A stretch of DNA of 64,000 bases from Pseudomonas migulae. GTDB lineage: Bacteria; Pseudomonadota; Gammaproteobacteria; Pseudomonadales; Pseudomonadaceae. Of the stretch, positions 26,655 through 36,652 are shown in pieces. The stretch lies in contig NZ_JALJWR010000001.1 of NCBI RefSeq assembly GCF_024169315.1, forward strand, positions 5,320,501 to 5,384,500. The letters are read 5' to 3'. Made by a program: the position numbers and the translations under genes. The notes below the pieces were generated by a model, which did no database searches, was not told the DNA's origin, and was given only the letters and a program-made list of their open reading frames with translations. The stretch's first letter is position 1. Each line of letters opens with the position of its first letter.

Positions 26655-27551
26655 ATGATGTCAACCCTACCTTCGTTGGGATTTGCCGGGATCGGTCTGA
26701 TGGGCTTGCCGATGTGCCGGCGCCTGCTGGCGGCGGGATTTGCGCTGACGGTGTGGAACCGTAATCTGGCCAAGTGCGCACCTTTGGTAGAAGCGGGCGC
26801 GCGGCAGGTGGCGACGCCCGCCGAACTCTGTCAGCACGCGGAGGTGCTGATGCTGTGTCTGGCGGACACGGCGGTCGTGCGTGACGTGGTGTTTGGTCCG
26901 GGCGGGATCGTCGAGGGTGGGAAAAGTGGCCAGCTGCTGGTGGATTTTTCCAGCCTGGAACCCACCGCGACGCGGGAAATGTCGGCGCAACTGGCCAGCC
27001 AGACCGGCATGAGCTGGCTGGACGCTCCTGTGTCAGGCGGTGTTGTCGGTGCCGAGGCCGGCAGCCTGGCCATCATGGTGGGCGGCGAAGCGGCGGACCT
27101 TGAGCGTGTCCGGCCGGTTCTGCTCAACCTCGGCCAGCGCGTGACCCATATGGGCGCGGTCGGAGCGGGGCAGGTGACCAAGGTCTGCAATCAGATGATT
27201 GTCGCCTGCAACGCCCTGGTCATCGCCGAAGTGGTGGCGCTGGCCGAGCGTTCCGGTGTGCAGGCCGGCCTGATCGCCGAAGCCCTGGCGGGTGGTTTTG
27301 CCGATTCCAGACCCTTGCAGATTCTCGCCCCGCAAATGGCCGAAAGCCGCTTCGAACCGGTGAAATGGCACGTGCGCACGCTGCTCAAGGACCTCGACAC
27401 TGCCGTGAAATTTTCCCGTGAACAGGGCTCGGCCACGCCCATCAGCGGATTGGCCGCACAACTGATGCGCCTGCATGGGGCTCAGGGCTTTTTGCAAAAG
27501 GACCCGTCAACGTTAGTGCAGCTGTACCGCGAGCCAGGCTCAGAGGACTGA
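26655..27551 (+). CDS. NAD(P)-dependent beta-hydroxyacid dehydrogenase (HIBADH / tartronate semialdehyde reductase family)
   Basis: 298 residues from the ATG at 26655 (a second ATG follows directly), with AAGAAGG upstream. The N-terminal Rossmann motif is GFAGIGLMGLPMCRRL; the substrate signature DAPVSGGVVGAEAGSL and the catalytic-lysine region GAGQVTKVCNQMIVACN (K at the VTKVCNQ position) are intact. Such enzymes reduce 2-hydroxy-3-oxopropionate or oxidise 3-hydroxyisobutyrate and similar acids. Substrate not decided. Its last 110 bases overlap, convergently, the end of the MHYT-GGDEF-EAL gene. Confidence 0.88.
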   Translation: MMSTLPSLGFAGIGLMGLPMCRRLLAAGFALTVWNRNLAKCAPLVEAGARQVATPAELCQHAEVLMLCLADTAVVRDVVFGPGGIVEGGKSGQLLVDFSSLEPTATREMSAQLASQTGMSWLDAPVSGGVVGAEAGSLAIMVGGEAADLERVRPVLLNLGQRVTHMGAVGAGQVTKVCNQMIVACNALVIAEVVALAERSGVQAGLIAEALAGGFADSRPLQILAPQMAESRFEPVKWHVRTLLKDLDTAVKFSREQGSATPISGLAAQLMRLHGAQGFLQKDPSTLVQLYREPGSED

Positions 27552-29724
27552 ACGTGTGCGTATGTTTGCGTTGGTTGATCTGCTTCAGCACCGGACGTAG
27601 CTCCGCCAGCGGCACCGGGCGACTGAGCAGGTAGCCCTGCACGAAATCGCAGCCGTTACGCTGAAGAAACGCGTATTGCTCGGGGGTTTCGACGCCTTCG
27701 GTGACCACCTGCAAATGCAGCGTGTGGGCCATGACGATGATCGCCTGGACAATTTCCATGTCCTGGGTGGCGTTGGGAATGTCCTGAATGAACGAGCGGT
27801 CGATCTTCAGCGTGTTCAGCGGCAGGCGTTTGAGGTAAGCCAGCGATGAATAGCCGGTGCCGAAATCGTCGATCGACAGCGAAACGCCGAGGGCGCGAAT
27901 CTGGCGCAGCAACACCAGCGTCGCGGCGAGGTTGTTCATCAGTGCGTTCTCGGTCACTTCCAGTTCCAGGCGCTCCGGCGCGACCCCGGTTGCCTGGAGC
28001 GTCTGTTCGATTTCAGCGGCCAGCTCTTCACGCACGAGGTTCAGGGGCGAGCAGTTCACGGCGATATGCAGTGCTTCATATCCCTCGCGCGACAACGCAG
28101 CCAGGTCCTCGCAGGCTTTGCGCAGAACCCAGTTGTCCAACCCGGCAATCAGGCCGTTGTCCTCGGCGATGGCAATGAACCGGTCCGGCGCCAGCAGTCC
28201 GTGAACCGGATGTTGCCAGCGGACCAGCGCTTCAAGCTTGCTGACCCGACCGGTTTTCAGGTCATAGACAGGTTGGTAATGCAGCACCAGCCCGCTGTTT
28301 TCGCTGAGGGCATGGCGCAGTTCTTCTTCAAGTTGCAGCTCCAGCGTGGCGCGGGTTTTCAGGTTTGAGCTGAAAAAATTCAGGCTGTTGCGACCGCCGC
28401 CCTTGGATTGATACAACGCCAGGTCGGCGTGTTTGAGCAGTTCTTCGCAGGTGGTGCCATCGTCGGGAAACAGGCTGATGCCGATGCTGGTGGTCATGAC
28501 CATGCGCCGCCCCGACAGCTCGATCGGCTCCTTCATCTTCAGCATGATGCGCTGGGCCATGTGCCGTGCTTCTTCGCGATCGCGCAGGCTGATGAGCAGG
28601 CAGAACTCGTCACCGCCGAAGCGCGCCACCACATCTTCGTGGCTGCGTACCGACCCCATGATGCGCTGGGCCAGGACTTTGAGCAGTTCGTCGCCGGCGT
28701 CATGGCCGAGGCTATCGTTGATCCGCTTGAAGTGGTCGATGTCCAGAAACATCACCGCCAGCCTCCCGCCTTCACTGGTTTTCTGGAGCAGCTTCTCGGC
28801 GAAGGTCTGGTTGAAGCCGCGCCGGTTGATCAGGTTGGTCAGGGCGTCATAGTTCGCCATGTGTTGCAGCGACATGCGCGCCTGGTCCAGTTGGCCGAGC
28901 AGCGTGTTGACCCGTTGCAGGTCGTGTTCCTTGTGTTGCAGTTTCTTGTCCGCCAATGCCGCGCTGATGCTGCTGCCGATGATCAGCAGCGTCATCACCG
29001 CCACCGTCAGCCCCAGTTGCAGGTGATTGTTGTCACCGGGCAGCGTCAGCAGGCTGCCGATCGGCAGCACCATGTTGAAGGCGGCCATGCCGGTGAAATG
29101 CATGCTGATGATGCCCGCCCCGAGTACCAGGCTGGCGCTGAACTTGACCAGTTGATGGAACCTGCCAGAGCCATCGCGCAGACGACTCGAGATCAACAGC
29201 GCCGCGAAGCTGGCGCCAATGGCGATCACGACGGAGAGGGTGAACAGCACGGGCTGGTAATAGGTCAATGCATTCGAACGCATGGCGGCCATGCCCACGT
29301 AATGCATGGTGGCAATGCCCAGTCCGATGCAGATCGAAGCCTGGGCATATTGCCAGAGGCTCAGGCGAGGGTGACTGAGGGTGAGCATCGCCAGCCACGA
29401 GGCGAACAGGGCAATCAACAGAGAGGCAATGGTGATGGGCAGTTCGTAGTTAATCTCGATCGGCGCCTGAAACGCCAGCATGCCGATGAAATGCATGGCC
29501 CAGATCCCGCCCGCCAGGCAGGCGGCGCCGACCCAGCGCCAGAGCCGTTGAGAAGCAGGACTTTCCGAATGGCCGACACGCTCGGCCATGTCCAGTGTGG
29601 CGAAGCCGCCCACGCAGGCGACCAGATAGGCCAGGAGCACCAGAAAGGGGTCATGCGTGCAATTGAGGACAACCTGCCCGTTTGCGGTCAGCTCGGTAAT
29701 AAAACGCAAACCAAGCCACTCCAT
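27442..29724 (-). CDS. mucR: MHYT-GGDEF-EAL membrane protein, MucR-like cyclic di-GMP enzyme
   Basis: 760 residues. Seven N-terminal membrane spans carry the three MHYT motifs MHFIGM (77-82), MHYVGM (140-145) and MHFTGM (208-213), thought to sense a gas or metal. The GGDEF domain is intact (ARFGGDEF, 370-374); the EAL domain keeps EAL in KLEALVRW (498-500), DDFGTGYSSL, and the C-terminal EGVET. So both diguanylate cyclase and phosphodiesterase activity are possible. The inhibitory RxxD site is shifted: S361-H-E-D364, with Arg at 360. The domain plan and length match P. aeruginosa MucR, which feeds c-di-GMP to alginate synthesis. The last ~36 residues overlap the dehydrogenase gene on the other strand. 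Confidence 0.88.
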   Translation of the reverse strand: MEWLGLRFITELTANGQVVLNCTHDPFLVLLAYLVACVGGFATLDMAERVGHSESPASQRLWRWVGAACLAGGIWAMHFIGMLAFQAPIEINYELPITIASLLIALFASWLAMLTLSHPRLSLWQYAQASICIGLGIATMHYVGMAAMRSNALTYYQPVLFTLSVVIAIGASFAALLISSRLRDGSGRFHQLVKFSASLVLGAGIISMHFTGMAAFNMVLPIGSLLTLPGDNNHLQLGLTVAVMTLLIIGSSISAALADKKLQHKEHDLQRVNTLLGQLDQARMSLQHMANYDALTNLINRRGFNQTFAEKLLQKTSEGGRLAVMFLDIDHFKRINDSLGHDAGDELLKVLAQRIMGSVRSHEDVVARFGGDEFCLLISLRDREEARHMAQRIMLKMKEPIELSGRRMVMTTSIGISLFPDDGTTCEELLKHADLALYQSKGGGRNSLNFFSSNLKTRATLELQLEEELRHALSENSGLVLHYQPVYDLKTGRVSKLEALVRWQHPVHGLLAPDRFIAIAEDNGLIAGLDNWVLRKACEDLAALSREGYEALHIAVNCSPLNLVREELAAEIEQTLQATGVAPERLELEVTENALMNNLAATLVLLRQIRALGVSLSIDDFGTGYSSLAYLKRLPLNTLKIDRSFIQDIPNATQDMEIVQAIIVMAHTLHLQVVTEGVETPEQYAFLQRNGCDFVQGYLLSRPVPLAELRPVLKQINQRKHTHTFSPLSLARGTAALTLTGPFAKSPEPHAGASVVRPIR

Positions 29725-30010
29725 AGCACGCCTCGTCTTGTCCTGGCCGCGTCATGCACGCTGGCGAATGCTTTGGAGTATAGAGGTCATACAAAGACCG
29801 CAAGCCGTAGTGGCACATTGATTTCAACCATTTTGGAATGAGGCTTGGGACGTTTAGACATAAATTGTTGCATGCACCGCGCCGGGTTCCATGGGGCGGT
29901 ATCAGCTTTACGAATCATTACAGACAGCCCTGACGCGCCTGACTAGATTGCAGGTTCCGGGCTCGGATGCGACGGCAGTGAAGCCCAATAACAATAAAAG
30001 AGACGGACCC

Positions 30011-31387
30011 ATGCAGAACTCGACCCAAGCGGCGAATGCCTGGCGCATTCTGTTCCTGCTGTTCCTGGCCAATCTGTTCAACTTCTTCGACCGCACAATT
30101 CCCGCCATCATCATCGAGCCGATCCGTATGGAATGGCACCTCAGCGATTTTCAGCTGGGGATCATCGGGACTGCATTCACCATCGTCTACGCGATTGCCG
30201 GCCTGCCTCTGGGGCGGATGGCCGATACCGGCTCGCGCGCCAAACTGATGGGCTGGGGCCTGGCGGCGTGGAGCGCGCTGACCGCGGTTAACGGGCTGGT
30301 GGGCAGTTTCTGGAGTTTCCTGATCGTGCGCATGGGCATCGGGATTGGTGAAGCCAGTTATGCACCCGCCGCCAATTCCTTGATCGGCGACCTGTTCCCC
30401 GCCCACCGCCGTGCACGGGCGATGGGCATTTTCATGTTGGGTCTGCCATTGGGGCTGCTACTGGCGTTCTTCACCATCGGCTGGATGGTCAAGGCCTTCG
30501 ACAGCTGGCGTGCACCGTTTTTCATCGCGGCTGTGCCGGGGTTGGTCCTGGCGATCTTCATGTTCTTCATCAAGGAACCAAAACGCGGCGCGGCGGAGAG
30601 TGTGCAGGTCTCGCAGGAACGAGTGGACCGGCCGATCCGCCGAGTGCTGGCGGTGCCGACATTCCTCTGGCTGGTCATGGCGGGGCTGTGTTTCAACTTC
30701 GCCACCTATGCCTGCAACTCTTTTCTGGTGCCGATGTTGCAGCGTTATTTCCTGATGCCCTTGCATGAAGCCGCCGTGGCGACCGGTGTCATCGTCGGTG
30801 TGACGGGGCTGTTCGGCCTGACCTTGGGCGGTTGGGTCGCGGACAAGATTCACCAGCGCGTGGCCAACGGACGGCTGCTGTTTGCGGCCTTCAGCCTGAT
30901 CATCTCGACGGTGTGCACCGCGTGGGCGTTGCACGCGGGTCGGATTGAAATCGGGGTGTTCGTGGCGGTATTCAGCGTCGGCTGGTTGTTTGCCTACAAC
31001 TTCTACACCTGCGTCTACACGGCAATTCAGGACGTGGTCGAACCACGCCTGCGGGCAACGGCCATGGCGTTGTTCTTTGCCGGGTTGTATTTGCTCGGCG
31101 GTGGATTGGGGCCGGTGGTGGTGGGTGGTCTGTCCGATCACTTTGCGCACACGGCCATGCTGGCGGCCGGTGCCGAGCAGATGACCGAAGCGTTCAAGGC
31201 CGTCGGGCTGCATGACGCGATGTACCTGATTCCGGTGGCGCTGTTCCTGACGATGGTGTTTCTGTTTCTGGCATCGCGGTGTTTTGTGCGGGATGCGAAG
31301 CGGATGAAGGAAGGGTTGGTGGCGGTGGTTGAGCCACAAATCCCTGTAGGAGCGAGGCTTGCCGGCGAAGGGGGTACCGCGGTTTAA
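30011..31387 (+). CDS. MFS transporter (spinster-like group)
   Basis: 458 residues from the ATG at 30011, preceded by AAAAGAGACGG; the longer frame from 29891 has no signal. Twelve hydrophobic spans. The first cytoplasmic loop GRMADTGSRAKLMG is the MFS motif A, and FFDRTIPAIIIEPIR in span 1 resembles spinster/sphingolipid-transporter-like carriers and bacterial relatives of unknown substrate. The final ~14 residues (PVGARLAGEGGTAV) and the stop are encoded by a REP unit, so the original C terminus seems to have been replaced or extended by REP insertion. Confidence 0.87.
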   Translation: MQNSTQAANAWRILFLLFLANLFNFFDRTIPAIIIEPIRMEWHLSDFQLGIIGTAFTIVYAIAGLPLGRMADTGSRAKLMGWGLAAWSALTAVNGLVGSFWSFLIVRMGIGIGEASYAPAANSLIGDLFPAHRRARAMGIFMLGLPLGLLLAFFTIGWMVKAFDSWRAPFFIAAVPGLVLAIFMFFIKEPKRGAAESVQVSQERVDRPIRRVLAVPTFLWLVMAGLCFNFATYACNSFLVPMLQRYFLMPLHEAAVATGVIVGVTGLFGLTLGGWVADKIHQRVANGRLLFAAFSLIISTVCTAWALHAGRIEIGVFVAVFSVGWLFAYNFYTCVYTAIQDVVEPRLRATAMALFFAGLYLLGGGLGPVVVGGLSDHFAHTAMLAAGAEQMTEAFKAVGLHDAMYLIPVALFLTMVFLFLASRCFVRDAKRMKEGLVAVVEPQIPVGARLAGEGGTAV

Positions 31388-31435
31388 CAGTAAGACCCCG
31401 TTATCGTTCTTCGCGGGCAAGCCTCGCTCCTACAG
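31343..31435. repeat. REP doublet 6, overlapping the MFS gene end
   Basis: Arms CCTGTAGGAGCGAGGCTTGC and GCAAGCCTCGCTCCTACAG. The left arm lies inside the MFS reading frame and reads GCCGGCGAAG where other copies read GCCCGCGAAG. Confidence 0.92.
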
Positions 31436-31459
31436 ATTTGTTGTGGTTCATACGACCAT

Positions 31460-31490
31460 AAAAAAGGCCCGCATCGCTGCGGGCCTTTTT
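31460..31490. terminator. Bidirectional terminator between the MFS gene and rapA
   Basis: AAAAAGGCCCGCA-TCGC-TGCGGGCCTTTTT is a strong 13-pair stem with A and T runs at both ends, 23 bases beyond the rapA stop and 73 beyond the MFS stop. Confidence 0.93.
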
Positions 31491-31512
31491 GTTTACCGGT
31501 GGAGCAGGGGAC

Positions 31513-34359
31513 TTAACCCGCCACCAACACCCGAATCGCTTCCAGTCGCAGCGCAGCCTTGTCGAGCATGGCCAGACCTTGCTCACGCTGTTTGCGCAAG
31601 GCAACCAGTTCGCTGTCACGCACGGTCGGGTTGACCGCCTGCAACGCCGTCAGGCGCGCCAGTTCTTCGTCGGTGTCGGCCGCCAGGCGACGCTGCGCCT
31701 CAGCCACACGCTCGGCGTGACGCGGGAAGATCTTCTCTTCACCGGCGTTGATCCGTGGCGTCAGCTGATCGCGCTGGGCCTGGATGAACTTGTTGGCGCT
31801 GGCGCGCGGTACGCTTTCCAGTTGATCGTTCAGGGTTTCGAACGACACCCGGGCCGACAGGTCGTTGCCATTGGCATCGAGCAGGCAGCGCAGCGCGGCC
31901 GGCGGCAGGTAACGGCCCAGTTGCAGCGAGCGCGGCGCAACCACTTCGCTGACGTAGAGCAATTCCAGCAACACGGTGCCAGGTTTCAGCGCTTTGTTTT
32001 TGATCAGCGCCACGGCGGTGTTGCCCATCGAGCCGGACAGCACCAGGTCCATGCCGCCCTGCACCATCGGGTGTTCCCAGGTGATGAACTGCATGTCTTC
32101 GCGAGACAGCGCCTGGTTGCGGTCGTAGGTGATGGTCACGCCTTCGTCGTCGCCCAGCGGGAAGCTGGCGTCGAGCATTTTTTCGCTCGGCTTGAGGATC
32201 AGCGCGTTTTCCGAATGGTCTTCGCTGTCGATGCCGAAGGCGTCGAACAGGGTTTCCATGTAGATCGGCAGGGCGAACTGATCGTCCTGCTCAAGAATGT
32301 CCTCGACCAGCGCATCACCTTCGCCAGCGCCACCGGAGTTGAGCTCCAGCAAACGGTCACGGCCGGCGTGCAGTTCGGCTTCCAGACGCTCACGCTCGGC
32401 GCGGGCTTCGTCGATCAGCGCTTGCCACTCGCCATCGTCGGCATTTTCCAGCAGCGGCAGCAGGCGCGGGCCGAACTGGTGCTGCAAGGCGTTGCCGGTC
32501 GGGCAGGTGTTGAGGAACGCGTTCAGGGCTTCGTGATACCACTGGTACAAGCGCTCTTGCGGGCTGGTTTCCAGGTACGGCACGTGCAGTTCGATGATGT
32601 GCTTCTGGCCGATCCGGTCCAGACGCCCGATCCGCTGTTCCAGCAGGTCCGGGTGTGACGGCAGATCGAACAGCACCAGATGGTGCGAGAACTGGAAGTT
32701 GCGACCTTCACTGCCGATTTCCGAGCAGATCAGCACTTGCGCGCCGAACTCTTCGTCGGCGAAGTAAGCGGCGGCGCGGTCACGCTCGAGGATGTTCATG
32801 CCCTCGTGGAACACCGTGGCCGGAATGCCGGAGCGCACGCGCAGGGCGTCTTCCAGGTCCATGGCCGTTTCGGCGTGGGCGCAGATCACCAGCACTTTGG
32901 TGCGCTTGAGCATCTTCAGCGTATCGATGAGCCACTCGACGCGTGGGTCGAATTTCCACCAGCGCTCTTCTTCGTTGGCGTCCGGCTGGGCCTGGAAGCT
33001 GACTTCCGGGTACAGCTCGGCGTGATCGCCCAGCGGCAGCTCGAGGTATTCGTCGGGGCACGGCAGCGGGTACGGGTGCAGTTTGCGTTCCGGGAAACCT
33101 TGCACTGCGGCGCGGGTATTACGGAACAGCACGCGGCCGGTGCCGTGGCGGTCGAGCAGCTCACGGACCAGACGGGCGCTGGCCTCGATGTCGCCATCGT
33201 TGACGGCGGCCAGCAGCGCTTCGCCTTCGTTGCCGAGGAAACCGTGAATGGTCTTGTGCGCTTCAGGCGACAGGCGCCCCTTGTCCAACAGCTCCTGAAC
33301 AGCTTCGGCCACCGGGCGATAGTTTTCGCTCTCGGCGCGGAAAGCGTGCAGGTTATGGAAACGGTTCGGGTCGAGCAGGCGCAGACGGGCGAAGTGACTG
33401 TCCTGACCCAGTTGTTCCGGGGTCGCGGTCAGCAGCAATACGCCAGGAATGACTTCGGCCAGTTGTTCCACCAGCGAGTATTCCGGGCTGGCCTTGTCTT
33501 CGTGCCACACCAGGTGGTGGGCTTCGTCGACGACCATCAAGTCCCAACCGGCGGCGAACAGCGCGTCCTGAGCCTTCTCGTCTTCCACCAGCCATTCCAG
33601 TGCAACCAGCGCGAGCTGGGTGTCTTCGAACGGGTTGGCGGCATCGCTTTCGATGAAGCGTTCTTCGTCGAACAGCGCGACTTGCAGGTTGAAGCGGCGG
33701 CGCATCTCCACCAGCCACTGGTGCTGCAGGTTCTCGGGAACCAGGATCAGCACGCGATTGGCGCGGCCCGAGAGCAGTTGGCGGTGGATCACCAGGCCGG
33801 CTTCGATGGTCTTGCCCAGACCCACTTCGTCCGCCAGCAGAACCCGCGGCGCAATGCGGTCGGCCACTTCACGGGCGATGTGCAACTGGTGCGCGATCGG
33901 TTGCGCACGCACGCCACCCAGGCCCCAGAGCGAGGATTGCAACTGGCGGCTGGTGTGTTCCAGCGTGTGGTAACGCAGGGAGAACCAGGCCAGCGGATCG
34001 ATCTGCCCGGCGAACAGGCGATCGCTGGCCAGACGGAACTGAATGAAGTTCGACAGTTGGGTTTCCGGCAGGGTGACCACTTCGTTCTGCGCGTTGAGGC
34101 CGTGGTAGACCAGCAGGCCGTCGACGTCGTCGACTTCCCGGACCGTCAGTTTCCAGCCTTCGAAGTGAGTGATCGAGTCACCTGGCGAAAATCGCACGCG
34201 GGTGAGGGGCGCATTCCGTAGCGCGTACTGGCGAGTGTCGCCAGTGGCCGGATAGAGCACGGTCAACAAGCGGCCGTCCTGTGCCAGAACGGTGCCCAAA
34301 CCCAGCTCGGCTTCGCTGTCACTGATCCAGCGTTGCCCCGGTTGATACTGCTGCGCCAT
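31513..34359 (-). CDS. rapA: RNA polymerase-associated SWI2/SNF2 ATPase RapA
   Basis: 948 residues, close to E. coli RapA (968). RapA binds core RNA polymerase and uses ATP to recycle it after transcription. Two N-terminal Tudor-like modules ([18 protein letters not shown], then a second) precede the helicase core: DEVGLGKT at 177-184 (Walker A), DEAHH at 278-282, [11 protein letters not shown] (motif III), and, in the second lobe, [17 protein letters not shown] and [11 protein letters not shown] (motifs V and VI). The C-terminal linker domain (LGTLDASFPL-type region, [13 protein letters not shown]) is complete. Monocistronic, ended by the hairpin at 31460-31490. Confidence 0.96.
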   Translation of the reverse strand: MAQQYQPGQRWISDSEAELGLGTVLAQDGRLLTVLYPATGDTRQYALRNAPLTRVRFSPGDSITHFEGWKLTVREVDDVDGLLVYHGLNAQNEVVTLPETQLSNFIQFRLASDRLFAGQIDPLAWFSLRYHTLEHTSRQLQSSLWGLGGVRAQPIAHQLHIAREVADRIAPRVLLADEVGLGKTIEAGLVIHRQLLSGRANRVLILVPENLQHQWLVEMRRRFNLQVALFDEERFIESDAANPFEDTQLALVALEWLVEDEKAQDALFAAGWDLMVVDEAHHLVWHEDKASPEYSLVEQLAEVIPGVLLLTATPEQLGQDSHFARLRLLDPNRFHNLHAFRAESENYRPVAEAVQELLDKGRLSPEAHKTIHGFLGNEGEALLAAVNDGDIEASARLVRELLDRHGTGRVLFRNTRAAVQGFPERKLHPYPLPCPDEYLELPLGDHAELYPEVSFQAQPDANEEERWWKFDPRVEWLIDTLKMLKRTKVLVICAHAETAMDLEDALRVRSGIPATVFHEGMNILERDRAAAYFADEEFGAQVLICSEIGSEGRNFQFSHHLVLFDLPSHPDLLEQRIGRLDRIGQKHIIELHVPYLETSPQERLYQWYHEALNAFLNTCPTGNALQHQFGPRLLPLLENADDGEWQALIDEARAERERLEAELHAGRDRLLELNSGGAGEGDALVEDILEQDDQFALPIYMETLFDAFGIDSEDHSENALILKPSEKMLDASFPLGDDEGVTITYDRNQALSREDMQFITWEHPMVQGGMDLVLSGSMGNTAVALIKNKALKPGTVLLELLYVSEVVAPRSLQLGRYLPPAALRCLLDANGNDLSARVSFETLNDQLESVPRASANKFIQAQRDQLTPRINAGEEKIFPRHAERVAEAQRRLAADTDEELARLTALQAVNPTVRDSELVALRKQREQGLAMLDKAALRLEAIRVLVAG

Positions 34360-34577
34360 GCTGCCTGACTCCCACCTTGAAAAAGCGGGCTATCTTAACG
34401 GAATGAGGGCTTCAGGGCCAAAGGACTCTCATAAAAACTGACGGTATTACGATAGTCGAACGATGCACAGGGCGCAGGACGGGGCACTTGTGAGTGCCAA
34501 TCAGGTCACAGTTTGCGACCGATGGCTCAAGTCGCCATCCCCGCAGCCGACAGCATGCTGACAGGAGACCAATACTT

Positions 34578-34919
34578 ATGCTGCCACCGATGCTCCCCTT
34601 GAGTGCCGTGCCGATCACTTCCCAGCACGACCCGATCCGCCAGCGTCCGGACATTCCACCCGTTGTGCCGGTGCAGGAAAGCTCCAACGAAAGCACTATC
34701 GACCTGCAACAGCGCGACCCGGAAGAGGCGGCTTTTCAGCTGCGCGAGGAACAACGCCGCAAGCAGGAACAGCAACGGCGTCGTCGCGATGCCGATGAAG
34801 ACCCTGACGTACACTTGGCGATTCCCGGTACCGAGCTCAACGCCGACAACACCGTACCGGTCGCACCGCTGATTGAAGACGAACCGCGTCAGGGCTTGTG
34901 GGTCGACATTCAGATTTAA
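34578..34919 (+). CDS. Conserved hypothetical protein with charged coiled-coil segment
   Basis: 113 residues from the ATG at 34578; the frame from 34494 is longer but the Met-Leu-Pro-Pro start has ACAGGAGA upstream. The N terminus is Pro-rich, the middle (about residues 45-72) is a strongly charged helix with QLREEQRRKQEQQRRRR, and the C terminus (AIPGTELNADNTVP...GLWVDIQI) is acidic-hydrophobic. No domain known to me. Its stop overlaps that of the aminotransferase gene on the other strand by four bases. I recall similar short proteins with misleading enzyme names in Pseudomonas annotations; nothing here supports an enzyme. Confidence 0.72.
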   Translation: MLPPMLPLSAVPITSQHDPIRQRPDIPPVVPVQESSNESTIDLQQRDPEEAAFQLREEQRRKQEQQRRRRDADEDPDVHLAIPGTELNADNTVPVAPLIEDEPRQGLWVDIQI

Positions 34920-36097
34920 GCCTTGGTGAGTTCGCTGAGGGCCTTCAGCAGTACTTCCATTTCTTCTTCGGTATTGAGGTAGCTGACCGCAATCCGCGCG
35001 ATGCTTTGCAGCCCTCTTGCCTGCATGTCCAGCGGCGTATAGGCCACACCATTGGCGCCGATGTTGATCCCGCGCTGCGCCAGTTGCTGCTTCAAGTCGA
35101 CACAGTCCCAACCCTTGAGCGTGAAGGCGATCAGGCCTGATTGCTGATCAGTGGGCCCCAGGTTGTGCAGCGTCAGGCCGCTGATTGCGCCGAGGCGATC
35201 GCGCAGGTGCCGGCACAACCCATCGATCCGATGACGAATGCGGGTTGCGCCCAACCCCATGAACTCCTCCAGTGCATTGGCCAATCCCGCCAGCAAGGCC
35301 ACCGATACTTCGCTGGTTTCAAACCGCCGCGCATCGTCGCGCACGGTAAAGCTTTCGCCGTCCCAAGGGGCCGATAGCACGTCCAGATGACCGGGCACGA
35401 GTCGTTCGAGGAACCCCGGTTTGACGTACATCAGCGCCGTACCTCGCGGGCCACGCAGGAATTTGCGCCCGGCGCCCTTTAGCACATCGCAGTTCAGTGC
35501 CTGCACATCGCAAGGCAGTTGCCCGAGTGCCTGGCCGGCGTCGATGAAGTAGGCAATCCCGTGCTGTCGCGCCACGGCACCAATGGCCTCGGCCGGATTG
35601 ATCAGACCGCCGTTGGCCGGGAGCCAGGTCAGCGCGATCAGCTTCACCTTCGCGTCGATCATCTGCTGGAGGGCAGGGACGGACACCGCGCCCGTCTCAT
35701 CGCAGGGGATCACCTCAAGTCGCGCGCCCGCGCTGACAGCCCGGGACATGCAAGCCAGATTGCCGCCCCATTCATGACGACCGACCAGAATCCGGTCGCC
35801 GGCCTGCCACGGCCCCAGCGCGTTGAACGCCATGCCCCATGCCGCCGAGCCACTGCTGGCGAACGCGATGCTTTCACTGTTGGCATTGAGCAATGTCGCC
35901 GCCGCGTTGCGTGCGCGGGCCTGAATGCTCTGGTCGGCGGCCTCCATCGGGCCGCAGCTGGCTTCGCGCTGCAACTGCTCGATCATCGCGTCGAGGGTGG
36001 CCTGGCTGGGCAATGAAGCGCCGGCATGGTTGAAGTGAATCACGCTGTAGCAACCCGGTGTGGCCGCGCGCAAATGTTCCACCTCGGCAAGATTCAC
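34916..36097 (-). CDS. Class V aminotransferase-fold PLP enzyme (cysteine desulfurase-like)
   Basis: 393 residues of fold-type I, class V. The N-terminal HFNHAGASLPS, the internal AFASSGSAAWGMA, the PLP-pairing aspartate in AYFIDAGQALGQLP, and the likely Schiff-base lysine in KGAGRKFLRGPRGTALMY (K of RKF) are all present. Such enzymes include selenocysteine lyase/cysteine desulfurases and kynureninase-like or isopenicillin-epimerase-like proteins; no active-site cysteine typical of IscS is evident. It overlaps the RidA gene by 4 bases (ATGA), so the pair are coupled; RidA-type deaminases remove enamine/imine by-products of PLP enzymes, which supports a joint role in amino acid catabolism. Confidence 0.85.
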   Translation of the reverse strand: MNLAEVEHLRAATPGCYSVIHFNHAGASLPSQATLDAMIEQLQREASCGPMEAADQSIQARARNAAATLLNANSESIAFASSGSAAWGMAFNALGPWQAGDRILVGRHEWGGNLACMSRAVSAGARLEVIPCDETGAVSVPALQQMIDAKVKLIALTWLPANGGLINPAEAIGAVARQHGIAYFIDAGQALGQLPCDVQALNCDVLKGAGRKFLRGPRGTALMYVKPGFLERLVPGHLDVLSAPWDGESFTVRDDARRFETSEVSVALLAGLANALEEFMGLGATRIRHRIDGLCRHLRDRLGAISGLTLHNLGPTDQQSGLIAFTLKGWDCVDLKQQLAQRGINIGANGVAYTPLDMQARGLQSIARIAVSYLNTEEEMEVLLKALSELTKA

Positions 36098-36564
36098 GGC
36101 CGCAACTCGAATATTGCGTCGATTTCCACCGCCACGCCGCCGGGCAAGCTCGAGACGCCTACGGCCGTGCGGACATGCCGGCCTTTCTCGCCGAGTGCAT
36201 TGACCAAAAGATTGGACGCGCCATTGGCGACCGCACCTTGTCGCTGGAAATCGGGAGCGCTGGAGATAAACACGCCGAGGCGGATGATGCGCACCAGTTT
36301 TGACAGGTCGTCGTCCAGTGCAGCGCTGAGTTGCGCCAAGAGGCCCAAGGCCGCGAGTTCGGCGGCGTTGGCGCCCTCATCGTCGGAGATCGATTCGCCA
36401 AGGCGACCGATGAAGGCCGGCTTGCCGTCCTGCAACGGAATCTGGCCGGAGATGAACAGCTGGTTCTGACTGACCACATGGTTGACGTAGTTGGCGATGG
36501 GCTGGCTTGGCGTCGGCAGGCTCAGGCCAAGTTGCTGGACACGATGGGCGAGTGAATCGGTCAT
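36094..36564 (-). CDS. RidA/YjgF-family enamine-imine deaminase
   Basis: 156 residues, a bit longer than RidA itself and fitting the Rid family relatives that accompany catabolic genes. Blocks include QLFISGQIPLQDGKP, GANAAELAALGLLAQL, and the C-terminal RTAVGVSSLPGGVAVEIDAIFELRP region, where GVAVEIDA holds the conserved Glu. The arginine of RidA (Arg105) appears in HVRTAVGV. The expected job is hydrolysis of reactive enamines/imines released by PLP enzymes. Its stop overlaps the start of the class V enzyme gene. The GATGAATCC-rich stretch upstream holds AGGAGGATTC, a strong binding site. Confidence 0.9.
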   Translation of the reverse strand: MTDSLAHRVQQLGLSLPTPSQPIANYVNHVVSQNQLFISGQIPLQDGKPAFIGRLGESISDDEGANAAELAALGLLAQLSAALDDDLSKLVRIIRLGVFISSAPDFQRQGAVANGASNLLVNALGEKGRHVRTAVGVSSLPGGVAVEIDAIFELRP

Positions 36565-36652
36565 GGTGAATCCTCCTGAATGAGGGCATCAGCATGTTGG
36601 CGTCCAGCGAGCGCGACAAACGGATAGATTTAATTCGATGTATTCAAATAAC

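Noticed and set aside
32680..34221. 513-residue plus-strand open frame
   Set aside because: Opposite rapA; no family motif and no ribosome binding site.
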